From Prolixibacteraceae bacterium (GTDB lineage Bacteria > Bacteroidota > Bacteroidia > Bacteroidales > Prolixibacteraceae): a stretch of DNA of 53,539 nucleotides. A program made the position numbers and the translations under genes. Positions 46,795 through 53,539 of this stretch are shown here, in pieces (the stretch's first letter is position 1; the number at the start of each line of letters is the position of its first letter). Under the pieces are notes generated by a model. The model did not search any database and was not told the origin of the DNA. It was given only the letters and a program-made list of their open reading frames with translations. The stretch spans positions 1 to 53,539 of the forward strand of contig JAONJW010000016.1 in assembly GCA_028377305.1 (NCBI GenBank). Direction: 5' to 3'.

Positions 46795-47652
46795 TTATAA
46801 AATCATCTTCTCGATTGGCAACATCAATATACTTTCCGCACCAAGGTCTTTTAATTCTTTGATGATTCCCCAAAATTGAGGCTCATCAATCACAGAGTGA
46901 AGAGAACTCCAGCCTTCATTTACCAATGGAATGATTGTTGGGGCCTTCATTCCTGGTAGTAATGATTTTATCTCTTCTAGTCTGCTATTGGGTGCATTAA
47001 GCATGATATATTTCTTGCCTTTTGCTGTCTCTACCGTATCCATTCGAAATAGAATGTCTTGTAGAATATATAACTTCTCATTGGTTAATTCCCTGTTGGT
47101 GATAAGTAGTGCTTCAGATTTTGTTACCACCTCTACCTCTTTTAGATTATTAGAGATAAGTGTAGATCCTGAGCTTACAATATCAAATATTGCATCTGCC
47201 AACCCAATACTTGGAGCCACCTCTACCGAGCCACTGATCTCATGAATAGAAGCGAATACATTGTTCTGATCAAGGAAACGTTCTAGTATTTTTGGATAGG
47301 AAGTAGCAATTGTTTTATTATGAAACCACTGTGGTCCTGTATAGCTATCTGATTTAGGAATAGCCAACGATAATCTACATTTACTAAAGCCTAGGCGTTT
47401 GGCAATATTCACCGCTTCACTCTTTTCTAAAACTTCATTTTCTCCTACAATACCGATATCAGCGATACCATCTGCCACTGTTTTGGGAATATCATCATCT
47501 CGAAGAAACAGAATCTCTACAGGAAAGTTTGTAGCCTTAGAGATCAGCTTTCGCTTTCCTTGGGTCAATTGAATTCCAATATCGGATAGTAGGTCTAATG
47601 AATCTTGATTTAGTCTTCCTTTGGTTTGTACAGCAATACGTAAGGTTTTCAT
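46795..47652 (-). CDS. hisG: HisG, ATP phosphoribosyltransferase, long form
   Basis: First, feedback-inhibited enzyme of the pathway; joins ATP and PRPP. 285 residues, so the long form with a C-terminal regulatory ACT-like domain, which binds histidine (about 205-285, MKAPTIIPLVNEGWSSLHSV). The catalytic part starts LRIAVQTKGRLNQDSLDLLS and includes LRDDDIPKTVADGIADIGIV and the PRPP-type loop EVAPSIGLADAIFDIVSSGSTL. It is first in the operon, 20 bases after the attenuator U-tract. It is controlled at two levels, by attenuation and by histidine (known for the family). Confidence 0.97.
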   Translation of the reverse strand: MKTLRIAVQTKGRLNQDSLDLLSDIGIQLTQGKRKLISKATNFPVEILFLRDDDIPKTVADGIADIGIVGENEVLEKSEAVNIAKRLGFSKCRLSLAIPKSDSYTGPQWFHNKTIATSYPKILERFLDQNNVFASIHEISGSVEVAPSIGLADAIFDIVSSGSTLISNNLKEVEVVTKSEALLITNRELTNEKLYILQDILFRMDTVETAKGKKYIMLNAPNSRLEEIKSLLPGMKAPTIIPLVNEGWSSLHSVIDEPQFWGIIKELKDLGAESILMLPIEKMIL

Positions 47653-47671
47653 GATAAAAAAAGTTTAGAGT

Positions 47672-47712
47672 AAAAAAAACGAGCTTACCTTATATAATAC
47701 GGTAAGCTCGTT
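47672..47712 (-). terminator. His-operon attenuator terminator
   Basis: On the minus strand, stem AACGAGCTTACC / GGTAAGCTCGTT (47701-47712 with 47678-47689, perfect 12 bp), 11-base loop, then a run of eight U (47672-47679). It lies between the leader peptide and hisG. The leader contains CTTACC and GGTAGG stretches that could pair with its arms to form an antiterminator, but I cannot fold it. Confidence 0.92.
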
Positions 47713-47743
47713 AATATGTTTAGATAATTTTTAAACACAGCAA

Positions 47744-47803
47744 TTACGGCCTACCTTGTGGTAAGAAATGATGATGGCCGTGATGATGATTTAAAAAATT
47801 CAT
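47744..47803 (-). CDS. hisL: His-operon leader peptide
   Basis: A 19-codon frame, ATG at 47803 and TAA at 47744, reads MNFLNHHHGHHHFLPQGRP with six His codons in two runs of three. It lies 31 bases upstream of the attenuator stem and about 90 upstream of hisG. This is the design of a classical histidine attenuator: ribosome stalling at His codons when charged tRNA-His is scarce would let transcription read through. The leader also has ACGGCC and GGCCGT, inverted copies flanking the second half of the frame, which can form an alternative hairpin. Confidence 0.9.
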   Translation of the reverse strand: MNFLNHHHGHHHFLPQGRP

Positions 47804-47902
47804 GTTTCTATTTGTAATTGTATGATGCAATATTAATAAAAAAAACTTCTAAATGAATGATTCTACTTTTAAATTAATGTTAATCCTGCTTTTTTGTGAC
47901 AA

Positions 47903-48598
47903 TTATCGAACACCAAATTGTTGTGCATTAAAGAACATTCTTCCATTCTTACCAAAACCAACACCAACTTCTGTCCATGCTTTATTTAACAAGTTTTTAC
48001 GGTGACCAAGACTTGCAACTCCCTCATCTATAACATATCCTATTACATAACGTATTGCTGCTTCTTTGGCATCTAATTCTATATTGAAGTAAGAGTAGGT
48101 TCCGCATGCAACATTCTCTCCACAACCTCTCCATTTATACCCAAATTTTTTAAGACGCTCGCCTGGATTCCCTCCAAAACTGTGACCAATCCTATTTTGT
48201 TTGGCCATTACGTCGGCATAATTCTCTGCAGAAGCAACCATTTGAGTGTTCAACTTTAAAGATCCAACGGGTTTGGAATTCCTTAGTTCTTTATAGGCAC
48301 CATTATCCCTCTTCTTGTTGTAATATGCCTTCAATCGCTTCTCAGCATAACTTCTTGGATTGGTTCGAAGAAAGTTGATCTCTTTCAACATCTCCTCTTG
48401 CGCCTTTTTATCCACCGATTGGGTTGGAGTACTACTCCCTTTGTCTTTTGCTCCCGTTGTTGTGCCCCCTTTGTCTTTGGGCGTAGGAGTCGGTTGAACC
48501 TTCTCTTTTGGGACAGGAGTCGTTAAATCCTTATCTTTCGAACATGATATCGTTACTAACGATATGCTAACCAGTAGTAATAGTGTTATTTTCTTCAT
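47903..48598 (-). CDS. CAP-domain (SCP/PR-1-like) lipoprotein
   Basis: 231-residue lipoprotein with lipobox TISC (Cys at about 19), a low-complexity Thr/Pro/Lys linker (about 25-60, KDKGGTTTGAKDKGSSTPTQ) and a CAP domain (about 68-231). The domain shows INFLRTNPRSYAEKRL, NRIGHSFGGNPGERLKKFG, GENVACG and GHRKNLLNKAWTEVGVGFG with both histidines of the CAP cavity and a GEN motif. Function of bacterial CAP lipoproteins is mostly unknown. The related gene at 48611 lies 12 bases upstream on the same strand, so they form a two-gene unit. Confidence 0.88.
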   Translation of the reverse strand: MKKITLLLLVSISLVTISCSKDKDLTTPVPKEKVQPTPTPKDKGGTTTGAKDKGSSTPTQSVDKKAQEEMLKEINFLRTNPRSYAEKRLKAYYNKKRDNGAYKELRNSKPVGSLKLNTQMVASAENYADVMAKQNRIGHSFGGNPGERLKKFGYKWRGCGENVACGTYSYFNIELDAKEAAIRYVIGYVIDEGVASLGHRKNLLNKAWTEVGVGFGKNGRMFFNAQQFGVR

Positions 48599-48610
48599 TA
48601 TAAATGTTAT

Positions 48611-49261
48611 TTATTTAGCTAATAGTATGCCATAATAGTACTTCTCCATACAGCTTCTTTGCGCATAAGACATTCCTACATACTTCCATGAAGGATCAAT
48701 CAGTGCGTTTAGATTGTGCTTACCTTTATCATATGGATCATTACAGTAGGATGTTACAATCTGTTTTGCCAAAGCATTTATATCTCTTGATTTAGGGTGG
48801 AATTTTCTGTCTACATGTCTAAAAAGTAGTTCTTCTGCTGCGGTAGCTTGCGTCAGACCTCCTTTTTTAGCTCTACTCAGAGGAGTGCTCCCTTTATAAT
48901 TGTGTTCAAATTTATACTCATAACATAGGATTGCAAGATAGAGCTTTTCTCCTTTGCATAGCTCCTCGCTAAGCTCAAGTTTAGGTAACGGTTTGGTCTC
49001 TTTCAATATCGCTTTCACATCATAGAATCCATTCATGTTATGGAACTTATAGTTTGCAGGATCAGCTCTAAAAACATTTAGTTCATTCAGGATAGCTTTT
49101 GATACTGCATCCTCTACCATAGTACAACTTCCAACTCCCGTTGTGCAGTTGTTATTCTGTTGCGGATCAAGTTCTCCCACGACATCCTCTTCTTTTGAAC
49201 ATGAGATAAAGATCATTAAGCATAATAGCCCTACTGTTTTTAATGTATTGATTGCTTTCAT
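48611..49261 (-). CDS. Divergent CAP-domain-like lipoprotein
   Basis: 216 residues with lipobox ISC (Cys at about 21). The C-terminal part follows a CAP pattern loosely: ILNELNVFRADPANYKFHNM, FEHNYKGSTPLSRAKKGG, AAEELLFRHV where the family has GEN, and GKHNLNALIDPSWKYVGMSY where it has GHR..L.....VG. So one His remains in KHN and one in EHNY, while GEN is lost. It is in tandem with the CAP protein at 47903, so duplication and divergence is likely. Extra cysteines (NCTTGVGSCT) may form a disulfide. Function unknown. Confidence 0.72.
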   Translation of the reverse strand: MKAINTLKTVGLLCLMIFISCSKEEDVVGELDPQQNNNCTTGVGSCTMVEDAVSKAILNELNVFRADPANYKFHNMNGFYDVKAILKETKPLPKLELSEELCKGEKLYLAILCYEYKFEHNYKGSTPLSRAKKGGLTQATAAEELLFRHVDRKFHPKSRDINALAKQIVTSYCNDPYDKGKHNLNALIDPSWKYVGMSYAQRSCMEKYYYGILLAK

Positions 49262-49506
49262 TTGGTAAATTATTGTTGTGTAAAACGAATTGCAATCTTA
49301 ATATATTTTTATCAGACATATTATGTTTTATACTACTTTTTATATCTGTTGTCTAACTAAGAAGTGAACATTCATCCGATTTCATGATTATATCTTTACG
49401 CTTTCCTAACAGACTAATGCAAATGATAGTCGAGAGATCGATTTAATTTTACCATCAAACACTTTTACCCCTCTCGGCAAACAACTATACGATGACATCA
49501 AGATAT
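49262..49506. other. Upstream region of the CAP genes
   Basis: AT-rich stretch upstream of the minus-strand CAP pair; presumably holds their promoter, but I see no clear TAnnTTTG match. No open frame or RNA gene seen. Confidence 0.4.
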
Positions 49507-49715
49507 AAGCACTTGATAAGGGTTTGACTATGCCTTCCTTATACTCTCCTTATACTCTCCGACACATATTGGTCACATATTACTCATCCATTGGATATAC
49601 TTTTGTCACAGAAATTGTGACGCGCCTCTATCGAAAGGATGTACAAAATAAGCCGAACATCACCGTAAGAGTATAGTGAGAGTATAAGGAGGGTATAATG
49701 AGAGTATAAGGACGT
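49507..49715. repeat. Mirrored array of degenerate 11-bp repeats (array 2)
   Basis: Left units are TATGCCTTCCT, TATACTCTCCT and TATACTCTCCG (49529-49561); right units are inverted, of type GAGTATAAGGA, in the run 49665-49708. The centre is a hairpin GTCACA-GAAAT-TGTGAC (49605-49621), and the arms fall on the same axis (three left units pair with 49665-49697 at 26 of 33 positions). Two further units, TAAGCACTTGA and TAAGGGTTTGA, lie further left. Between arms and centre, 11-mers such as ACACATATTGG and TCACATATTAC keep the phase. Same design as arrays 1 and 3, different sequence. Confidence 0.8.
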
Positions 49716-50278
49716 GGTTGGTTAATATCTAATAATTAACAACTGGGCGGTGGTGATGTCGTCTTGCCTGTTTGATTCCTTGTATTACCTATTCGATCTA
49801 ATGATTTGATTTTTATCTTCTTGTTACCAGCTCTTTCGATCACTTTTTGTATAGAGAATTTTTGTTTGTGCTAATGGCTCTCAGTCAGTTCTATAAATTT
49901 ATGGTATGATGGAATAGAAGTCGATTGATATTTGCTCCTTTTATGCGATAATGAGCTAGGGGGTATTCCCCTAGTATTAGGATTCAGGGACGCTTGGGCA
50001 TTGCTTCTCCTATAAAACATTACATCAAGTTATAATAATATTGGTTAGAGTAAAAATAATGGTTGGTGGCTCTTTATTTTTAGATGTTAGAATATTATAT
50101 TTGTATAATTTAGTATCGACCTCTAATGAATCTAGCGCACTGTGCATATTGCCATGGTTCGCTATTATTAAGAATCACAATTTATAGATTCAAGAATCCC
50201 GTATAATTTTTCAGGGGATAGTTCTGCAACCATATGTTGCAAGATCTATCCTATTTTATGTTTTTATAAAGTACTAAA
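49716..50278. other. 560-base gap upstream of TonB-receptor-like gene
   Basis: No recognisable gene. A short inverted pair GTTAAT / ATTAAC occurs at about 49720-49740. A purine/pyrimidine-mixed AT-rich leader runs up to the start at 50279; I see no convincing promoter match. Confidence 0.4.
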
Positions 50279-52639
50279 ATGAGTATGAAAAAAAGATGGA
50301 TTCTAGTCGTGCTTTTCTTCGCATCATCTATGATATGTGAGGGTCAGAATCGAATAACAGGAACAGTGAAGAGTAAGAGTGATAGTGTGTTGCACTATTT
50401 TAATGTGGCACTGTTAAATGCTGTTGACTCTACACTTATTAAAGGAGGAGCTTTCGTTGATGGTCGCTTTGAATTCCAAGAGGTTGATGACGGAAAATAT
50501 ATGCTTGCCACCTCTTCTATTGGGTTTGAAACCAATTATAAGATGTTGCATATCGGTTCAACCAATAACGTTCTGAATGTCTCCATTCTACTTGATAATA
50601 TTCATTTGGATGAGGTGAAGGTGCGAGGACGTATTCCTAAGGTTATAAATAAGAGCGATCGTTATGTGGTAGAGGTGGAGAACACCTCCATCAGTGATGC
50701 CGGGGATGCGCTAGAGGCTTTGAGTCGAACCCCATATGTTATGGTGGATCCACTATCCAAGAAGGTGTCCGTGGCGGGAAGAGGATCAACCCTAATCTTA
50801 ATTAACAACCGTAAGATTACCAGCGATCAAGAGTTGTCGGTATTGAGTTCACAGAATATAAAACAGATTGAGGTGATAGAGAACCCTTCGGCGAAATATG
50901 ATGCAGAAGGGCAGAGTGTGATTAATATTGTTACGACCAAGCCTAAGGATAAAGGGGTTAATATGAGTTTGAGAGCCCTCTATACTAAAGCCAGAAAACA
51001 GTCGGGACAACTTCAAGGTGATCTTACTTATGTGTCGGATAAGTTGGTTCTGTTTGGTCGCTATGGGGTGTCGGATCGAGAGCTTGAGGGGTTTAATTAT
51101 TATCATAATCACTACCAGAAGCAGAACTATGATTTTGAGTCGAAGATTATGGATCTGCATAACGTTGATCGATTAAAGTATAACGATTATGCCATAGGGA
51201 TGAACTATCATCTTTCGCCACACCAAACGATGTCGTTGAAGTATGAGAAAAACAGCTATAACATCGGGAATGCTAACCGTACGCTGACCAATGTGGATAA
51301 GAATGGTGTGCATCTTATGCCGCTTTTGAATCATCGAGATCTTTTTTCTGAGATCATTAGAGATGGGGTTAATTTCAACTACCAATATAAGAATAACGGT
51401 TTTGAGGTCTCTTGGATATCTGACTATTATTTGTCGGAGAATATCACTGGTTACGATGTGATCGAATTCTATGAGGTGCCGAAGCAGGATGTAAAGATGA
51501 AGAGTGATGCAAATTTTAAACATGATATATTCTCTTCTCAGTTGGATGTTAAAGTACCGTTGGTTAAGAAGAGGTTAGATGTTGAATTTGGGACTAAATA
51601 TTCGATGGTAGAAGGTGATAATATCAATAATTTTTATGTGAAAGAAAATGACCAGTGGGTTCCTAGAGAGAAGTTTACTAGTCAAGTAGGAATGGATGAG
51701 AAGATTATTGCACTCTATGGGATCTTCTCCTATAAAATGGGCTCCAAAGTAAATATGTCGGCGGGAGTACGTTATGAGAAGATTAAAGATCTAAGGAAGA
51801 ATCACGATGGGGAGAGAATCGAACGAACTGTGGAAGACCTGTTTCCTAGTGCCAACTTTAGCTATGTTCCAAAGAAGAATTATTCGTTTCGGTTTTCCTA
51901 TTCGGAGCGCATTAAGCGACCCTCGTTTAATAAGTTGAATAACTTGGTGCAGTATCGTAACCATTATGGAACCTACCAAGGAAACCCATTGTTGAAATCG
52001 ATTAAATATAAGACTTTCTCATTGTCTTCTAAACTCAATAAAGTGAATTTTTCGCTTATGGCTTCTTATCAGAAGTACCCTATCGATATGTTGTATATAA
52101 ACGATCCTGTTGAGATCGAATATATTGCTACGACTTATATCAATACAGAGAATAGATGGAAATATTCCATGAATATAAGCCGATTGTTTCAGTGTAAGTT
52201 TTGGAGTATACAGCCTTTTTTATCGGTATCGATGATGGAGAGAATGCTCATAGACGATGGGGTGCAGTATACCAATAATTCGCCAGGTTTCTATCTGAAA
52301 CTGACCAATCAATTTGATATCACTAAGGCCACAACCTTGGATGCCGATTTCTTATATCGTAAACAGAATCATAGTTTTAAGAGTTTTAATGATTACTGTC
52401 GAGTTAACCTCGCTTTACGACAGAAGATGTTCAAAGATAAGTTGATGTTTCAAATTGCGTATCAATATATTCCATATCGATGGAATCAAGTTCTCGACTA
52501 TAGCTACAAGATGATCGATTACACTTGGGATGCAGATGAACGGAATAAATTAACCCTGAGTTTGCGCTATAACTTCTCTACCACCAAGAAGCGTTTTAAA
52601 TCAAAAAGTTCAAATGACAGCGAGCTACGACGCCTTTAA
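50279..52639 (+). CDS. TonB-receptor-like outer-membrane protein (third family member)
   Basis: 786 residues: signal peptide (1-23, ending MICEG), Ig-like domain (GTVKSKSDSVLHYFNVALLN; about 25-110), plug (GDALEALSRTPYVMVDPLSK, STLILINNRKITSDQELSVL, IEVIENPSAKYDAEGQSVIN; about 120-220) and an outer-membrane barrel (230-775). Same general family as the genes at 12147 and 14836 but more distant, and closer to the common 'outer membrane beta-barrel family' with the NPSAKYDAEG motif. A basic tail, TTKKRFKSKSSND, follows the last strand. It has no SusD partner and stands alone, downstream of repeat array 2. Confidence 0.88.
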   Translation: MSMKKRWILVVLFFASSMICEGQNRITGTVKSKSDSVLHYFNVALLNAVDSTLIKGGAFVDGRFEFQEVDDGKYMLATSSIGFETNYKMLHIGSTNNVLNVSILLDNIHLDEVKVRGRIPKVINKSDRYVVEVENTSISDAGDALEALSRTPYVMVDPLSKKVSVAGRGSTLILINNRKITSDQELSVLSSQNIKQIEVIENPSAKYDAEGQSVINIVTTKPKDKGVNMSLRALYTKARKQSGQLQGDLTYVSDKLVLFGRYGVSDRELEGFNYYHNHYQKQNYDFESKIMDLHNVDRLKYNDYAIGMNYHLSPHQTMSLKYEKNSYNIGNANRTLTNVDKNGVHLMPLLNHRDLFSEIIRDGVNFNYQYKNNGFEVSWISDYYLSENITGYDVIEFYEVPKQDVKMKSDANFKHDIFSSQLDVKVPLVKKRLDVEFGTKYSMVEGDNINNFYVKENDQWVPREKFTSQVGMDEKIIALYGIFSYKMGSKVNMSAGVRYEKIKDLRKNHDGERIERTVEDLFPSANFSYVPKKNYSFRFSYSERIKRPSFNKLNNLVQYRNHYGTYQGNPLLKSIKYKTFSLSSKLNKVNFSLMASYQKYPIDMLYINDPVEIEYIATTYINTENRWKYSMNISRLFQCKFWSIQPFLSVSMMERMLIDDGVQYTNNSPGFYLKLTNQFDITKATTLDADFLYRKQNHSFKSFNDYCRVNLALRQKMFKDKLMFQIAYQYIPYRWNQVLDYSYKMIDYTWDADERNKLTLSLRYNFSTTKKRFKSKSSNDSELRRL

Positions 52640-52689
52640 TTTGTTTCATGATTGTGGTAGGAGTACTTGAAGTAAGATAGTTCTAAAAA

Positions 52690-53050
52690 TGTTGCATTTC
52701 AGTGTATGTCAGTGATGTAGTGATTTGCAGAATGACGGCTACTAAATTGCGATGGCAACTATGCGCTGAAGCGCTACAGTTAACTGGCCAGTGCGAAGTG
52801 CTGGAGATAGATATGACTATATAACTTTCCCTGAAGGGGAAAAGAAGCACAAAGGAGAGTGGAGGCTCGAGCATCTCGCCTGTACGAGGTCGTTGGCTTG
52901 ATTTGTAGAGGTACGATGTTCGTGTTTAAAATTTATACCCCCGGATTTTTTATTGGTGGTGACACACTGAGCGGAGCGGGAGCTCAGCGAACCCAGCGTT
53001 TAATGAGCACGAACAATATGGGCACAGATTTAATTCTTCTCTCATGAGAG
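52690..53050. other. GC-richer hairpin-rich non-coding block
   Basis: About 350 bases with visibly higher G+C than the surroundings and several short stems: CTTTCCC-TGAA-GGGGAAAAG (near 52823-52842), TGTTCGTG (52918-52925) with CACGAACA (near 53003-53011), and GAGC-rich repeats around 52978-52997. The only open frame is short (62 codons) and reads like noise. It may be a structured RNA or an intergenic repeat element, because it looks unlike local sequence. I recognise no known RNA family. Confidence 0.4.
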
Positions 53051-53079
53051 CGATTCCACTCTTTTTATCCATATCATAC

Positions 53080-53244
53080 CCTGACCAAAGCCTGACTTAA
53101 CCCTGCATTATTCCGCCCTTTGCTTGCCTTTTAGTTGCCCTTTCTTCGCCAAAATCCGGCGTAGGGTGGAAAATGGGTAGACGAAGGGCAACTAGAGTAC
53201 GGATTTGATCAGGGTTAAGTCAGGCTTTGGTCAGGATTAATCCT
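53080..53244. repeat. Mirrored array of degenerate 11-bp repeats (array 3)
   Basis: Bases 53080-53105 and 53210-53235 are perfect inverted copies of 26 nt. The left half consists of consecutive 11-mers beginning at 53080: CCTGACCAAAG, CCTGACTTAAC, CCTGCATTATT, CCGCCCTTTGC, TTGCCTTTTAG, TTGCCCTTTCT, TCGCC. An inner arm pair, TAGTTGCCCTT (53132-53142) with AAGGGCAACTA (53184-53194), is out of register with the outer pair by exactly 11 bases. A small hairpin, CGCC / GGCG (53147-53161), lies near the centre. Same design as arrays 1 and 2. Confidence 0.85.
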
Positions 53245-53539
53245 ATGTTTGATCCCTATTTCTCTTTAGAACGCGTAGCATACTGCAAAAGGTAGACACG
53301 GTCTCACAAGTGGGTGTAGATTGTTTATAAGGCCCATTTATTGGATACTATTTGTTTGGGAGAGGGGTGTGTTTGCAACAAAAACTATGGTACCAGACTC
53401 TTTTCACTATACTGCATTTTTATCTTTTGAGGAAAAATGTACCATTCTTGGTCTTTTTCGTGGTCCATGCGAAATATTAATATGCATTTTATGACATAAG
53501 CATACCGATTGTAGAAACCTTTTGCGTTATCGGTTTGGT
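53245..53539. other. Window end without recognisable gene
   Basis: AT-rich sequence after array 3. I see no open frame of note, tRNA or terminator; the next gene begins beyond the window. Confidence 0.4.

Noticed and set aside
52859-53047. 62-codon open frame in the hairpin-rich block
   Set aside because: Composition is not protein-like, it crosses several stems, and there is no supporting start context.
1-53539. tRNA or rRNA genes
   Set aside because: I saw no cloverleaf with a T-loop GTTCRA-type motif and CCA-proximal stem, and no rRNA-like sequence.

Overview
The window looks like a chromosomal segment of a marine, low-GC Bacteroidota, most likely a Bacteroidales/Marinilabiliales-type organism. 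The evidence is a SusC/SusD pair, a gingipain-like protease with a C-terminal type IX secretion (T9SS) sorting domain, a GldF-GldG protein, several TonB-linked outer-membrane barrels, lipoproteins, and TAnnTTTG-type -7 promoter boxes without regular Shine-Dalgarno sites. A PL6-type lyase suggests growth on algal or uronate polysaccharide. The genus is inference.

Layout. 1-4.1 kb: the end of a susC gene and its susD partner. 4.8-8.9 kb (minus): fur-family regulator, bifunctional (p)ppGpp enzyme, glycosyltransferase. 8.9-9.8 kb: a long non-coding stretch made largely of degenerate 11-bp and 22-bp repeats with mirrored arms. 9.9-17.3 kb: an S41-protease-like secreted protein, a small barrel protein and two tandem paralogous TonB-receptor-like barrels. 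17.8-24.4 kb: a 1581-residue secreted C25 peptidase and a PL6 lyase lipoprotein. 24.7-32.3 kb: housekeeping genes surE, a small membrane protein, lpxB, gldFG fusion, dnaN, a DnaQ-like exonuclease and an FAH-family hydrolase. 33.2-36.6 kb: DUF4836-type lipoprotein plus an ABC ATPase and permease in one operon. 36.9-39.0 kb: a GNAT-like protein and a GDPD-fold protein lacking catalytic residues. 39.1-47.8 kb (minus): a complete histidine operon hisGDCB-purU-tlpA-like-hisHAF-hisIE, preceded by a His-rich leader peptide and a terminator, that is, an attenuator. 47.9-49.3 kb: two CAP-domain lipoproteins. 49.3-50.3 kb: a second mirrored 11-bp array. 50.3-52.6 kb: a third TonB-receptor-like barrel. 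52.6-53.5 kb: a GC-richer, hairpin-rich block and a third mirrored 11-bp array.

The most unusual signal is non-coding. Three intergenic regions (about 9.05-9.59, 49.51-49.72 and 53.08-53.24 kb) share one architecture but no sequence: degenerate direct repeats of exactly 11 bp whose orientation flips at a central hairpin, so that the region could fold into one long stem. In two of them an inner pair of arms is out of register by exactly one 11-bp unit. I know of no named element with this design. Other points for a second look: the his attenuator in a Bacteroidota, a 44-bp palindrome inside the start of an ABC ATPase gene, two probable pseudoenzymes, and purU inside the his operon.

All repeat, hairpin and family calls were made by eye from sequence; no database search or folding program was used.
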